From positions 14,245,869-14,309,868 of the forward strand of contig NC_088711.1 in assembly GCF_963576615.1 (NCBI RefSeq): 64,000 nucleotides of DNA, in the 5' to 3' direction. The stretch's first letter is position 1. Every line of letters begins with the position of its first letter. A program made the translations under genes and the position numbers. A model generated the notes under the pieces. It saw nothing but the letters and a program-made list of their open reading frames with translations, was not told the DNA's origin and did not search any database. This DNA is from Watersipora subatra. Lineage: Eukaryota; Bryozoa; Gymnolaemata; Cheilostomatida; Watersiporidae. Shown piece by piece: positions 23,401-38,400 of the stretch.

Positions 23401-26400
23401 TACTGCAGGCAGCTAACTAGCAGTAAATCCGATGATGCCGGAGATTTCATTCATTTTCAATCTGATAGCCTGCAGGTGCATGTGAAAGAGGCTGCTTCTC
23501 AGGAGCCAAGCAGAGTTTTGAAACCAAATATTTTTTGCAAACTTGTGGGATAAACAAAGCAATGTCTGCGAAGTTTGAATAAAATTAACCAGAAACTGTG
23601 GAAGCATATGGCGCTCATGCAGACTAACAGACAGACACAAAATGATTAAGTCTGAGTTGTTAATACAGATAAGAAATGAATGGCAAGACTTGTAATCTCA
23701 ACTCACTATGCAGACCGTCTCGTATGCCTTGTCAGACAGCTGGTCTTTGTCTACTCTCATCATATAGATCGTTGCGTAAACGAGGAAGGAACCAATGATA
23801 ATTAAATTATTCATATTCGGGCTTGACATCTTTACAACCCTGAAAAATATTAATCATTAGGATTTGTCTTCTCTTTAATCAAGTGGTGACAATATCCAGT
23901 CTGCTTAAAACAATTGTGAAATTGTTTATGACTAGATTTCTAATATTATAAATTTAAATTGATTGTGATATAGTAATGCCATAGTATTAATGAGAATAAT
24001 TATGATATGTAAATAATAAAGTACTAGTAATATTTTAAACTGGCAGTTTCCTATATAGTTACAGCAGCTTCATGCCTTCACAAAAAGTAGGCCTAATGCT
24101 TTGGCTGCAAGCTCTGTTAGTTGTGTTTATTTTAGGTTTTAAGACTAACCTTGTTTTTCTGTATCGGATATTGACAGCGAGAAAAAATAAACCGAGAAGT
24201 TGTCCTAAGAGAGCTAGGGCTATGAGAAAGACTTGGTAAATTTTGTTAGCCTTGAGCATGTCAACTCTTCTCAAAATGCTATCACTAGGTGGTGCGCCAT
24301 TGTGCCAGCCAATCAAGCTGGTGTTGATGAAGACCTTTTGGTTGACCATGTCTGAGACTCCAATGCGAACCATTTGTTCTCCTGTAGAGGAGATAGTGCT
24401 TGGTTAAGATTATAATAGCCCGAGTAACTGAATTGCAAAATGATTTTGTTTTTAATTTTTACATAAGATCTTATAATACTTATGCAAATAACCGTGTTTC
24501 TCTTTTCCAACTTTTATTTACACAAAATAGCCATTACGCTAGCCTCACCTTTAAGTCGTAATATGCTTAGGTGTGCTTGGCGACCCCCATTTGCGTAGCT
24601 CACTTGTCCCTGAAACATTAGCTAAATTTATTATGTGCAGAGTTGTAGGTCACCACATTCAAAGACAGAAGTTGAGAAGAGTAGGGAACTTTGCGTTCTT
24701 GCTGAAAATTTATTACAGTTGAAGGAAGTTTAGTAATTGGTATGTTTGAGTTTTGTTTCTCATCGCTTCACAGGCTGGAATATACCTGTTAGTGAACCAA
24801 AACTAGTAATTGTAAGTAGTAGTAATAGGTACTCTAGCACAGATTTTCTCTTAAAATTTTAATTACTAAAAGCCAGAACACCTTTGAGTTACTTATGTAC
24901 CTAAATGAGCATGTCATATCTCACCTTCTAATCTCCACAAACCAAAAAGCTTAGGTAAGTTTACATTCACAAGAGGTTTGGCCCTCGTTAAGTCTGTACA
25001 GTTTTCAAAAACGGTTACAGAACAGCTTTATTTAATCTCGTGGTACCCAGACTAAAAACTAAGCAGGATGTTCATTGTTTCACTTCAATGTACATCAATT
25101 TGCTCCTATATATACACAATCCTGAATTGGTATTGAGCATTTGCCCCACTTACTGTGACCCCATCAAATCGTATCTGAGAAACATTGCGAATAAATATTT
25201 TTGTGTGAAGACAACTCCAACAGACATCATCTCCGCCAGTTGCCCTGTCTAGTAGCTTGGCCATAAGCCACATTCCGTCATAGGCGTATCCATGATACAC
25301 ACTGCTATGATTTCCACTCGCTTCCTCATATCTTAAGTTATAGTTTGCTGAGCTCTGAAATGTAATTGCAATATAAAAATTTTGAGAATGCGAGGCTTTT
25401 ATTTATATACATAATATTAGTTGAATGCTCGGCATTGTACGAGTAATAAAAAAGTTTTGCACAGAAAATTTATTTTCAATCAACAAATACAACATTTACC
25501 AATCTAACTTTTAAGTTAAAGTGTTTTGTTTATTTCTATGTACTGTGTTTATTTCAGTGTAGATTGTTTATTGTTGTGTAATTTATACTGTACCAGTTGC
25601 TGAGCCTACTACAGCTCTATACTGATTGCAATAGTCTTGCTGGCCATATGAGTTTAAGCATTTTTTTCACGTATGAGTAAGCATTTTTCTTCTGGTATGG
25701 CTTCACGCCTAAAGCAAGCTGCGGTGTTAAGTATGAAGCCATAAAAGATTGCCATGTGTAATAAATATGTGCACAATTTATCTATAGTATAGCTGGTTGA
25801 GCAGCATAGTGTATTGGATAAATGCTAGTTGGCAGGACTGGATGGTCTGTGTTCAAATCTAGTGTGCAACAGTTTTTTCATTCATAGAATTTTATCGCTA
25901 CAATGGGACATGCGGACAGACAGAATACAGACAAAACTGAGGTTTATATTCGCGTATATAGATGATGTTGTAACCCATAATTCCTGCATTGGTTCAGAAC
26001 ACCAGAATCATACAAGTAGCATGAATCGAATGCCCAAAATAAGCATAGACATTTCTATTCCTTCATTCCTAAATATCCGTTATCTTTGTATTTGGTATTA
26101 TCTATAAACTTAGACCAAATTCCTGTTATGGACTACTCGGCACGGACTACTATGGCATTCTAATGTACCATGAAAGATTGTCAGGTGTGCTGACTAAGCC
26201 AAGAGAATAAGTATATGCGTAACTATTCCACAATATATGAAGGTGAATAATTAATGCAGGTGGTATCATGCCAAGGTGTTTGACGCGAGTTTACATTCCG
26301 CATGATGTGATTTTTTTTCGATCCGTGGCTACAGATAACTGGAAGCAGCTCTTACTATTTTAAAAATCATTAATACAAACTAAAATAAATAATGACATAT

Positions 26401-29400
26401 TGATTCATTTTTGTTGTGGCGCTGGTTTGTGTGGGTAGCGTAGAGTATCATTTGCGTGACAAGATAATTTTATTGCGTAATAGTATTATTTTGCACATAT
26501 ATTTTATTTGTTGGCTACATGGTTAATCTCGGTCAGCTTATTTAGTGGCCAGCTGAAGTATGAATAAGCAAAATTTACAAAAATATGATACGTACTAGGT
26601 ATATACAAGTATAGTTTTACCAAAAAAATTTGATTTTACGCAGTAGTCTAGTTTTTATGCGGTCTTGTAAGATTTCTGCAATAGATCATTAGATGACATC
26701 GTAGTTCGCATTCGTATACAAATGGTTTTGAGTGAGATCAGCTAACCTGGTATATTACAAACCTTTCCATTCACAGTTTTCCTGGCATGATCGAGCTCGA
26801 GAGTTTCTATCCTGACCGTGAATAAACCTTGCACCACCTCTCTCATTTGTGATTTGCTGCAATCGGCATCTGCAACTTCCTGCCACCATCTCTCTGAATA
26901 GGGAAGAGGTAGGAGCCAAATGTATTCTGTGCCATACATTCTTTTGTGATATGCCTGTAACAAATAATAATATATGCAGTGCATTTGATAAACCACCAGC
27001 TACTGTCATCTTCCATTTTTTATATAATTCTAATATAATTTTAACATATATATATATATATTGTAGTCTATATATACATCGTTCAGCAATACTTCTATAT
27101 GAAATATTTAACAAAAGTATACGCGGTCTAATAACACCAGCTGTTTCTATTATTTAAAACTTAGTATAAGCGCTAACATAAAGGGAGTGCCAATGGCTTG
27201 TAAAAGAATGTTGATATAGAGAGATTCCTATGAACTGTTAAGAACACTGCTGGTATAGAGTACCATGAACTTTTAGAGAATACCCGATCTAGGCATGCTA
27301 AAACAGTCATATTTCATAAAATAATACTAACAAAGTACAGCGGCTTTTTTAAATTTCATGTCACTAGGTATAAGAAAAGCTAGTTATCACATTTTTATTA
27401 TAACAGCCCGTCATTATTGATATGTACTTATATAAACATGTCATATATCATTGTGTAGTCTTAACAGACCAAAGAACTAGGGTAAGTTTACATTCAAAGG
27501 AGGTATGGACCTGGTCGAGTTTATCCAGTTTTCAAGTTGCTACAGAACAGCTAGATATAGATGTTACTTGTGGTGCGTGCGTGCGTGTGTGCGTGCGTGC
27601 ATGGGTGTTTGAGTATTATCATAAACTAGATATAAACGCTGACTGTTACTATAATGTAAGCTATTTATAAATTAAACTTGCTGAAAACTATGCATTCAAC
27701 GCTGTATTGTTACCTCACTGTTGTTAACGTCTGAAGAATCTTGTTTAAAGTCAGCCTATTTTTAGTAACATATGCAAATGCTTCTAATATAATAGTGGGC
27801 CTTTCTTATCAAACCTTCTTTTCTATCTATAAGTACATATTGTGAACAAATTTAAGCCAATTGGTGTTGCTAGTCATTATATCACTTTGCAACATGTGAA
27901 TAGTCTGGAAAGAGCTTTTTGCTAGTAAATTATAGCTGTTTTTCACTAAACTTACCGAAGTATTATGAAAATTGCAAATTCTTCCATTTAGTACCTAATT
28001 TTCACTATTAGCACATATATGAACAACAGCATAGGCAAATGTAATAATGCTCCATCTGTAGCATTAGAATGTTCCGGCATGAAGCAGGCAACCTTGGAAA
28101 GTAAATTTTAATTTATTTTTTGCATTAAGCAGTTTATAAAATGTTATTACTGATTAAAGTTTTAGACATTGTCCTGTCACAGCTTTCTGCTAGTCATAAT
28201 TTAAAAAGGTCAATTTTAAAAGGCTTTGAACTAATTGAACGCTTCCTGATTGCTATTTCTTCTGCTATTTGTCTTAGTTTCAATCAAAAATAAATACATT
28301 TATTCATTTATTAAAATATCCTATCAATGATATACAGGCCCCCCAACGATAGCCGACGGCTCTCATATGGGCGGGGTTTAATGATGGAGCTCTGTTGAGA
28401 TGAACCCGAACACGGCACCCGAATAAACAAATATGCTGAATAAAGCTCGTTGTAAATCTACAAATATTATGAACTATAGAGGTTATTTAACTTATCTGTT
28501 GAATTCATTTTGTTGTCAAATAAATATAGTATCCCAATATTGTCACCATTATGATCAGTCAGTTACCATTCGCAAGCATTCGTGATATTAATAGTCGCAA
28601 ATAGCCCAAATTCGGTTTTGTATTTAGATTTTGAGTATGAAAACTACACTGCACAACTTTGCCTGCTGTCCCATCTCATTGGCCAGGTAAAACAATGTGA
28701 CAACGATAAAAGACTTTGTCATTTTATATTAGGGGTGGCAAAATATTAATCAAAAACTAGGAAAGAAAAGCCGTTGTTCGGGTAATTTTGGGTAAATTAT
28801 ATTCAGCTTTAAGCATATACTATTACTTCTACCAATTTTAAAATTACTAAAAGTAGGTAATTTGAAATGTTTTATTTTGCATGGATCCATTATTTTGATT
28901 AGGTATCACCCCTACATTGTAGAAATTCAAGGTTTGCTATTGTGAATGGCGGGGTCTACTGACTGAATGAGCTAATGAAACGATAACAGCGAGTCGTGTT
29001 TTCCAAAACCTAACAAGGCAACGCGACCGCCCCGCGAGAGTTGTGTTTGCTCCGAAACCCAGGCTAGCACAATCCTGACAGAGCTCCATCATTAAACCCC
29101 GCCCTTATGATAGCCGTCGGCTATCCTTGGGGGGCTGTATATCATTGATCCTATAGAGAACACACAGTGTACAACAAATAGTGTAATATAGTGTAACTAC
29201 ATAATACATGCATGATATTACAAACATACTAATAGAGTCACTAGTAATTATATATGAAATACATTGTTATATTACATAATATAGTATGTATTAGATAGTA
29301 CATAGTGCAGCTAATTGTTCCTTTATACTCACTTTGCACATGATTTTTCTCGCATTCGCTTCATTGAACAGCCCTATTATGATCCTACCATCATTCTTTA

Positions 29401-32400
29401 TGATGTTATCCATGTTGTCACTGGGTTCGGTAGAAAATCCTTCCGATCTGACTATTGTGATGTTTTTTTTCACCAGCGAGTGCTGCAGCGCACCTTGACT
29501 CTGAAATGGTTTTATGGCTATTTTTGAGGTTTCATTCATCTTTAAAAAATGTGTTATTATAGCTGATCTCCTTTTAGCTATTTTACTTTGGTAAAAATAA
29601 TTTTCTGCATTGTGTATGTAAAATTCACTCAAACACAAAACCGGAGTAATGCTGTTAAGTTGTGAGATGATATATTGGTTTAAAGACTTATTAACTTACA
29701 AAGGCAAATGTGGAGGCTCCGGAAGAGGCATCTTGATAGAGTATAGACACTCTGCTCCAGTTATTGTGTCTTATGAAGCCCAGAAGAGCATTACTCATGT
29801 CCAGCTCACTAGGTATCGCCCTTATAAAGTGTGGGTAAGTGACCTTGTCTGACAGCGTCGGATCACTATTTCCATAAGATACCTACAAACAAACTATCTG
29901 CGTGCACGCGTCATGTCTACCCATAAACCTATTAACTATACATAGTTAATAAAATAATTATATTCACTATGTATAGTTATTATACAATAATAATTATTGT
30001 TGTTAATATATAGTATAATGACTATAGTCGATAGGTCTGTGTCCACCGTGTTAATGTGTTTGCTATTGTATCTATATTGTTTGATAGGTTTTTTAACAAT
30101 AATTATTGTTCAAAAGAAAAATGTGTATCACTCGGTTTTTGCCTTGTAAATTCTGCAATAGATTATGCGTAACTGCAAAAGATGAAAAGATTAATTTTAG
30201 GTGTTGCGGGTCGTCTAGGGGTCATGGCTAGTCTATGATGGGAAGTTGACATTAATATTATAGATGCTTATAATCAAAGTACAAGATCTGATTTAAAGAC
30301 CGATCCAATTTTCACTAAAGGCTGACTGGATGCAGATACTGATCCAGATCTCTTATATTGCATGGTTGTTTTTATCACAAAAATGTTCATAAAATATTCA
30401 TCCATTTATTAGAATTTACAAAAAGCATTAAAAATTAGTTCATCGAAAAACCTCTAATTGAATGCCATTGCGCTCTATTTTTCAACCTTTCCTATATAGT
30501 GGCGGTCAATTAGAGGTGTTGGTCAAATTGAGGTGGCATTCAATTAGAGGTTTTACGCTAATTTTGTAATGCTAGTAAATAAGGGTATTACGTGGTATTC
30601 CTAGCCTCTGATTAGTCGTAACATTTTCATCGTTGTAAATGCAATTCGAAAAGCCTACTATTTACATTGTCTAAAACAAGAAAGTTGTTTGTTGCATTTG
30701 TCAGCTACGTTGCTCAGGTGTGAATAAAAGTTATTTACCAGTATCTGAGTTCATTAGGTATTTATATCTAGTGATAACAACTCACAGCTTATCATGTTTG
30801 TTAGCCTGATGAGTAGAGGTACTGTTATGTTTCTGTATGAATAATAACACAGGCTATAACAAATGTAGATTATTCACTCTCATAGTATGTAATGAACTGT
30901 TGCATTCAAACCTAGTTTATATAACCACTAGCTATGGCTATTTAATAAATGGCTAAACAAAGCATGAAATTTATTTATTAGATATATAACGGAAAGTAAG
31001 CTTGATATAAGCTTTTTTATTATAGCAATTTATCACCTCCTCACTAGTCTGGAGATGAAATGAACGGACCAAATGTTACGGATAAAATTGTGTTAGCTGT
31101 CTCCTTGTGGATGATCTACGTAGATTATCTGGTCCATAATCACTGTCAAGAGGATGTTAGTGATTATGGACCAGATAATCCAGCGCTATATATCTGATAC
31201 TATTACCATGATCAATAGTAGACTAGCAAATAGTGCTGAAGTTTGAGATTTGTGTAAGAAAATATTAACAAATATTGACCCAGATACCTAACCTTCATAT
31301 TTTTATATTAATACCAAAATCAAAGCATTTTACTGGATATTACAGATAGCTTTGCTGGCAGTAACGGAGTTGTGTTCTCCCTCTTTAGCTGAGTGACCTT
31401 AGATCAATAAGTACTCCATTTAAAACTGTAATAACTTATAAAACTTCGTCCTTAGGCTTAGTGTGCTACAAAATTTTGTTTCAGAAAATATTCAAGTTAT
31501 AGTTTTGTTACCAAAGTGTTCGTTGACAGTTTGGAGGTACCATTCTGGTTATTTACTTTTGTTGTTTCTCCAGCCCTGTGATTAAGCATTCTATGCCATG
31601 TAGAATGAACACTTGTTGTTGCCTGTCACACTCACCTGCCACAAGTTGAAGTGATGCATGCTTTCAGCTAAAGGCTTTGTTACACTGCTACAGTAACCTC
31701 CGAACACAAATGTATGGGCTCTGTTCGTACTGTAGACATCAAACAATCGCTTGCTAGTCACAGCCATATCACACTGCAAATTACTGATATATTAAATGAC
31801 TGTTGTTTTCAAACAGGATCTAGAAGGATTGAGTAATTGTTGATCGTTAAGGGTACTAGTACAAACCTTCTCTGCCAGCTGCAGAAAAGGTTTTGTCAAT
31901 TCATTTAGAAGAGTTTTTGCATATTAGCTGGTAACTCATAGCATGCACAACACAAACAAATTAATCAGTGGCAGCGCTGGTGGTATTGTATAATACTCTT
32001 TAGGTTGTTATAGGATTTTGGGGCTCTGAAACAAATTTATTAAGTTGCTAAAGTGCTGATGGGTGTTTAATGGTAGAACAACTCCAAAAAAGTGGTTGAT
32101 TGCTATCGTTTTGGACTTACAACATATGAAACATTAATACCTTCAACGGGATTAATTGCAAAAAAGAAAACACGCCATCTACATATAATTGCCATCCATG
32201 CTTCACTCCATATTACATTGAATATTAGATGTCACGGTTGCCATTAGCTACGCGGATGCATTAAAACTAAACCTAGCAATTCTAGCATCTTTAGGGAAAT
32301 AAATTGAGTCTTTATCAAGTTATCAATATCTACTTTAGTGTTTAAACGTTAGAAAACTGTCACATGGGAAAGAACTCCAGACACTAATTGAGTTACATGT

Positions 32401-35400
32401 TTTACTACTTGTTCTTTGACCGTACAGACTCATCATTTGATACCATTAATCTCCGTTGTGAGGTGCTAAATGTGGATTATGTAGATGATCTTTTGATGAG
32501 AAAAACTGCATCCAGTGACGAATCAAGCATTGGTCGGCATTTATCAATATTGTTTAAGACAAAAGGAGTCGCTGTCGATGACAAAGGGAAAACAAACAGA
32601 ACTGTTCCATTTATGTGTGAAAATGTTTTATAGACAACCTAATACTTTTGTACAAGGAGTTTGATGGACATCTAGAGAGGCTAATAAAAATTAACGGGAT
32701 TGAGGGAGTTGGAGAAGGCATCAACAAATGAAAACAGTTTATTCTCGCAATATGGCTACACATTTGCCACATTTCAAGTAGAAATGAAGCATAAAAAATA
32801 AATCTTTGAAATTACTCTTCAACGTGTTGTTACTATTTTGATTTAGATTGTTTAAGAAAAGTAAGATTGTTTTCAATGACCTTGGGTGTTCAGAGCGGCA
32901 TCAGTTGTAGCCTATGAAGGGCTGGTAGAGGCCGCTTTCTCATTGATTTATTTTATCATGATCGATGTCTATATAAACAATACTTCATGCCACATTATTA
33001 ACAAATAAAACAATGCCATTATTTATAGTTGTGAGTAAATAATGAAACAATTAATTGTTTTGGTAATAGGTATTTGTTGATACTGCATTATATAGTGCCA
33101 GTGTTGTCCCATATGTTGTAAGAGAGTTGAATAATTCATCAAGATTTCTTATGACAAGAATGTTATAAAGCACTAGTGTTTTGGTAAGAGCTAATGCCAC
33201 CATATCAGCATATCTCTTTCGCTGTATAGCCTACTCATTTGCTGCAGCTTGTATGAAGGTAACATAATTAAAAAATATCCAATATATTGAACAGACGATA
33301 TCCAACTATCTTGCGCTACTCTCCTCCCATCGTTCATCTCCCTTGATAAAAACCTTTATGAAAGTTTAGACCTTTTACAAGGTTCACCACGTGTCAAATG
33401 GTCTCTTCGGGATATGCTACTCTAGTCTACTTTATTCAAAGAAAAATTTATTATTAACACGCATTAGGCTCATGAAAAGCAAACGTTGGCAGCAGTATTG
33501 CGCTTTGTGCAGCCCAACAGCATGCCCAAGTCTTACATGTTGCTTATATGGTATTGACTGTTGAATTGATGTTTTAATAATTTATCCATGTTATCAAACT
33601 AGACCATAGCATATTCAACCATAGTTTTGATGAAAATGTTTTCAATCTAACCTTGACAATACGCAAAATTGTCCTGTGTCGTCATATCTCAGAGCAAATA
33701 TTTTTATAAGGAGGTGTGTTTCGTTTGAGTTATTTGGCAGCGAGAAAATAACGATAGTTACTTTCAATTACAGCAAAAGAATTATATAAAACTCTGTAAA
33801 ACGTTTCAAGTCAAAACCCAAGTTGTATCTAGTAATTAAATAAAAACTTAAAAGGGAAATTATTACTACTTTACCTCAGAGACTCATGAGCCAAAGTGAA
33901 AGCTCAGCAACTTATAATAATTTACACTAGATGTAGTTTAAATAAAGTTATGTAACATTTCTTTCTTTTTATTTTGTATCAAGCTTTTACCTGCAAAAAT
34001 GTAACGTTTTAAAAAATGCTGGATATCATTTGCTGAAAACTAAATTCTATGTCAGGATAAACAGCTCAACTTTGATGTTGTATGAAGATCTCTTGAATAG
34101 TGGGTATATGATGTCTGTTTAGCTTACTGCAAACAGAGGATGTGCATGTTTTTAAGAGCCTGTTGTACAGACAATGGTTTTATGATCTTGGCTGGATACG
34201 TCTGATTTCGGTGGCACAAGAACTTGGACAACTGGAACATGCCCTGTTGTAGAAAGTTAGTTAAGGTTGGATGTCATTCCTGTTACCACTAGCTGTCTTT
34301 TGGGGAGTTGAACTCCAACCTGTTGTTTGCATATCAGTCATTCTAGGCCGGTAGGTCACGACCGGAAGTATGACCTGGTCGTAAGTTGAGGTTGAGTGTA
34401 CATGTAAATACTGAGTTCGGTCTACATATGGTCTACATATGGTCTACATATGGTCTACATACAGTCTACATACAGTCTACATACGGTCTACATATGGTCT
34501 ACATATGGTCTACATACAGTCTACATACAGTCTACATATGGTCTACATATCTTATCTCATAGGATGTACAAGCAAGGGAATGACTGACCCTCTTGACACA
34601 CACGCTGCTTATCTCTTGTTGTCATCATGTTCGTTTGCTAAAGGCACAGCTTTTTAGAAAATTAGCATTCACACTTTGATAGCATAAGAGCATCGCTGCT
34701 GGCATGTTCTTCAAGTGCTAATTATGTGATGAGAAGTCTTTTAGAATTGAGTAAGTGGTACACCTTGTTTAGTTGTGTTTCATCTAATAGTTCCATCGAC
34801 AAGTGCTGCCCTTGTAATACTGTTCACCTTGCATAGACCCTTATTCATCTGCCTTTCTAGTTATTGCCAAGACATATCATTGGATGATCATGCAAATTAG
34901 GATGTTCTCACACTCCTCATGGCACTCGATATTGTAAAGATTGGTTCCCATATACGCGTATATATATATATATATATACATATATATATCTACATATATA
35001 TCCTATGTACGTCGCAAAGCATCGGCGACAGCACCGCAGGCTATTGCAGTGAAATGTTAACCTACACGCCGGGTACCGCGAGTACCGCCGGTAGTTGCCG
35101 GCGGTCAACGCAAGAGTTTAGCACTGTTCAAATTTTGCGAAAAGCCACTAGCAAAACCTTTCCAAAATGCACTGTACAGGTGAAGGTCACCATTATCAAA
35201 ACGGCGTGGCGAGCGAACATTTTATGTGATTCTGCGATTATGTAAAGCGATGCAGCTTTATATGTGAACAGAAGCTGCCGTGCCTAGCGTCGCAAGCGTT
35301 TTGCTGCGCAAGAGTCTGAGTATAGCAATCGATATGGGAACCAGGTTTATGCAGACACTTATGCCTGCGTGTCCCAAGCGTACTTTAAAAACTGGCTAGG

Positions 35401-38400
35401 CAAGTCTGTAAGCGGGCGGTTTTAAAGCGCGTCTTGAGGAAAGTTTAATTAGTCCAAGTCTTAACAAGAACGTATGCGAGGGAATAAGGAAATACAGATG
35501 TAACCAGGAAGTCTCTCTAGGGATAAATCAATCGTCATTGTTAGTGATGATGGATGTTAATCATACAACCTGATCGAAGGATGCCTGGCTTTAATGCTCA
35601 TGTAATTTCTACGACCAGGTGCGAAATGTTATATTTGGATAAAAAAATCTAGTAGCATGATTTGATAAACCTGTTTTCACATTCAATGAGTCTCCGTGTA
35701 CCTTCATTGCTCTTTTAAAATATAATTTGCTCACTGGCTTTCCTGTGGGCGGTGCTCACAGAGGAAGGTGCCTCGCAATCAGATCAACTCGCCAACACCA
35801 CATTTCCTCTTTTGCTATTGTTTAGCGAATATGTCAACTCAAATAATACCTTTGAGGATTGCCACATTTTCTTTTTTTAATTTCCAAGTAATCATGGTAA
35901 ACGGGAATAACGTCGCGTCTTTATAGGTTATTACATACAGATAGATTGATGGATAGATGGATGGATAAATATATAGATATATATATATATAAATGTAGAT
36001 AGATATAGATAAGTAGATAGATGGGTAAATAGACAGACAGATAGATAATAGATAGATAAATAAATAGGTAGATATCGACTTTATTTACTCTGGTCAATGC
36101 CTTTTAAGGCAAATTAGACCATGAGACAAAAACAAAAATTAGGTAAATTATGTGTATTGAAAGTAAAGTTTTTTTCATAATGTTGTTATATAGTGTGGAT
36201 TGACAAGGTGTTGGTGCCTGGTATAAGGTGTTGTGGCTTTTTTGGGGAAGGAGTTTAGTGGATGGTCAGGCAGATTGAAGATAATGCTTTGAGTATTTTA
36301 AACAGCAAATATATAATGGCACATTTAGCTCCTGCATGTAGATACTTGTCGGAATTGTCCATATCAGGTAGCATAACCCTAAAGCATAATTCTTAACCAT
36401 AAAGATTTTGTGTAGCACCATTTTCATGTAGCACTTAGTGATTTGCATTAGCGTATTGCACTGACTGTCTTCTGTTCCATTCAGTATTGAATGGTCATGT
36501 TAATTCTATTACATATTGAACACTGATTAGCCTTGGGTGGCCATTTCTCACTCCGTGCAAAAGTTTTCATATTTGTCACAGATGGCTCACTAGGTTTGCT
36601 AGATGAGACAACAGGAACCAATCAAGCGCTAGTATGCTTAGCTTAAGGTCAGCTAGCAGACTTGTCTCGCAAACAACAAGGCTTCAGTTCCTAAGAAAGT
36701 GCCACTAGCGGTCACAGGAATGACAACCTATCTTGCTCTCCGCAACTGGACTTGTCTCCAGGTCGAGGCTTCTTTGTCACTGGATTCAGACATGTCCAGC
36801 CAGGATTGTTTACTATCAAGAGACTACTATTCTCTGTTTTTTGTCTCAAGGTTTAATTTGCGTTAAACGGCATTGACCGGTGTAAATAAAGTTAATATCT
36901 ATCTATCATAGAGCCATTGTCTGTACAACAATGCTCTTAAAAACACACACAGTTTCTGCTTGCAGTAAGCTCAAAGCTGGTTCACACTATATCGCTGCAT
37001 CTCGGGGTTGATGCCACAATACTTTAGTAATCGCCGATAATAACGATGTTCATACTATCACAAACCCATCACGTTTGCATCAGGAAATACTAGTGACGTA
37101 ATGTTCCCATTTATCTTTTTAAATTTTCGCGAAGAAATCTCTTTGTTTTCGCGTACTGGAATTAAATTGTAGTCCCACAGCGACTATCATAAAGTGGATA
37201 TGAATAAATCATGCTACCCGAGACCGCGAATTACTATCGCCGAAATGGTTTACATTTGAAAGGCGGTCGTCGGTGCTTGGTGAAATATCGAGAAAGTTTG
37301 CCAGCTGCAAACTTTGTCGATGCTATCGGTTCACATAATCGACGATAGTGTGAACCAGCCTCAAGCAGACATCAAAGTCAGTCTTCGAAGAATTGCTCAT
37401 CAATTTTTTTTGCTAATCGCGCAAGTCTTAACATTTGCAAACAGCGTATAACATCAATAGTTGTGTTAATAGGTTGTTTGACGTTACGTAACCTAGTCAA
37501 GTGTAACCTTCAACTTCTGTCGCATCTGCCGTGACAATGTCCTATGATTTCCATTTCATTTTGCTAATCAAACCTAAGAAGTTATTGGGTTTTGAACTGA
37601 ACTGTTGATTATGTAACACGGGTTATTTACATGTATTTCAGTGCATAATTAGACTCGTTACAGCAAGCAGTGACTTTGGTAATCAGCGTCTAGTCATTGC
37701 TCGAGTCAATTTTCTGAAAGAAACTGGATAAAGATGTTTGCGTCATCAATATTCCTCAGTCGTCAACCAAAATTCCCGTCTTATTTATCTGTGTCTCCCT
37801 CGAGGTACGTGTGTATTGACTACACTTCTCCCTCTCGCCGTGCTTTGCTTTCTTACGCTGATGCCGCCAGCAGAACTCACTGAGTGTCATTTGAAAAGTG
37901 TATCTTCCTTAACGATTTTTACTATTCACAGGAAAATTAAATTTATAGTTCACAGAAATATACATGCCGTGCATCAACACATGCAACAAACAAGCTAAGA
38001 AGTGTTAGAACTATTGTATTTTTAAAATCAACGCGCTGACTTCTTGGAGATGTTGGCATGAGAGACTGAATAAATGCTACTAAGCTACGCAAGGCAAAAA
38101 CCATAAATTATCCTTACTAAGCATGAAGTTCTGTCGAAAGCCTCACTGCTTGTCAGCCTTCTAACCAGTTGTAAGTTTGTAACCGATAAATGTAAGCAGA
38201 TACATATAAAAGTTGTACACTGGCTAATACGCTTACAGCCAATTTATACAGCTTTCGTATCACACTAATTCACTATAATGGCTGCAATTTCATAGCATGA
38301 ATAAGCATTATTGTAGGTAATAATCGTTAAAGATTATGTTGTCATGAACTGTAATGTAGTACAGGTTTTTCAGCTTCGTAAAAAGTTATATATTTTGTAT

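Larger units (their letters stand above)
34121..36971. repeat. Inverted 64-bp repeats 2.7 kb apart
   Basis: The segment at 34121-34184 (AGCTTACTGCAAACAGA ... TTTTTAAGAGCC ... TTGTACAGACAATGG) is present inverted at 36907-36971. The right copy touches both neighbouring elements: the GATA-flanked element ends where it begins, and the PIF-like element begins where it ends. Confidence 0.75.

Noticed and set aside
34439-34657. Repetitive plus-strand open frame (VYIWSTYSLHT type)
   Set aside because: Translation of the 11-bp tandem repeat in receptor intron 1.
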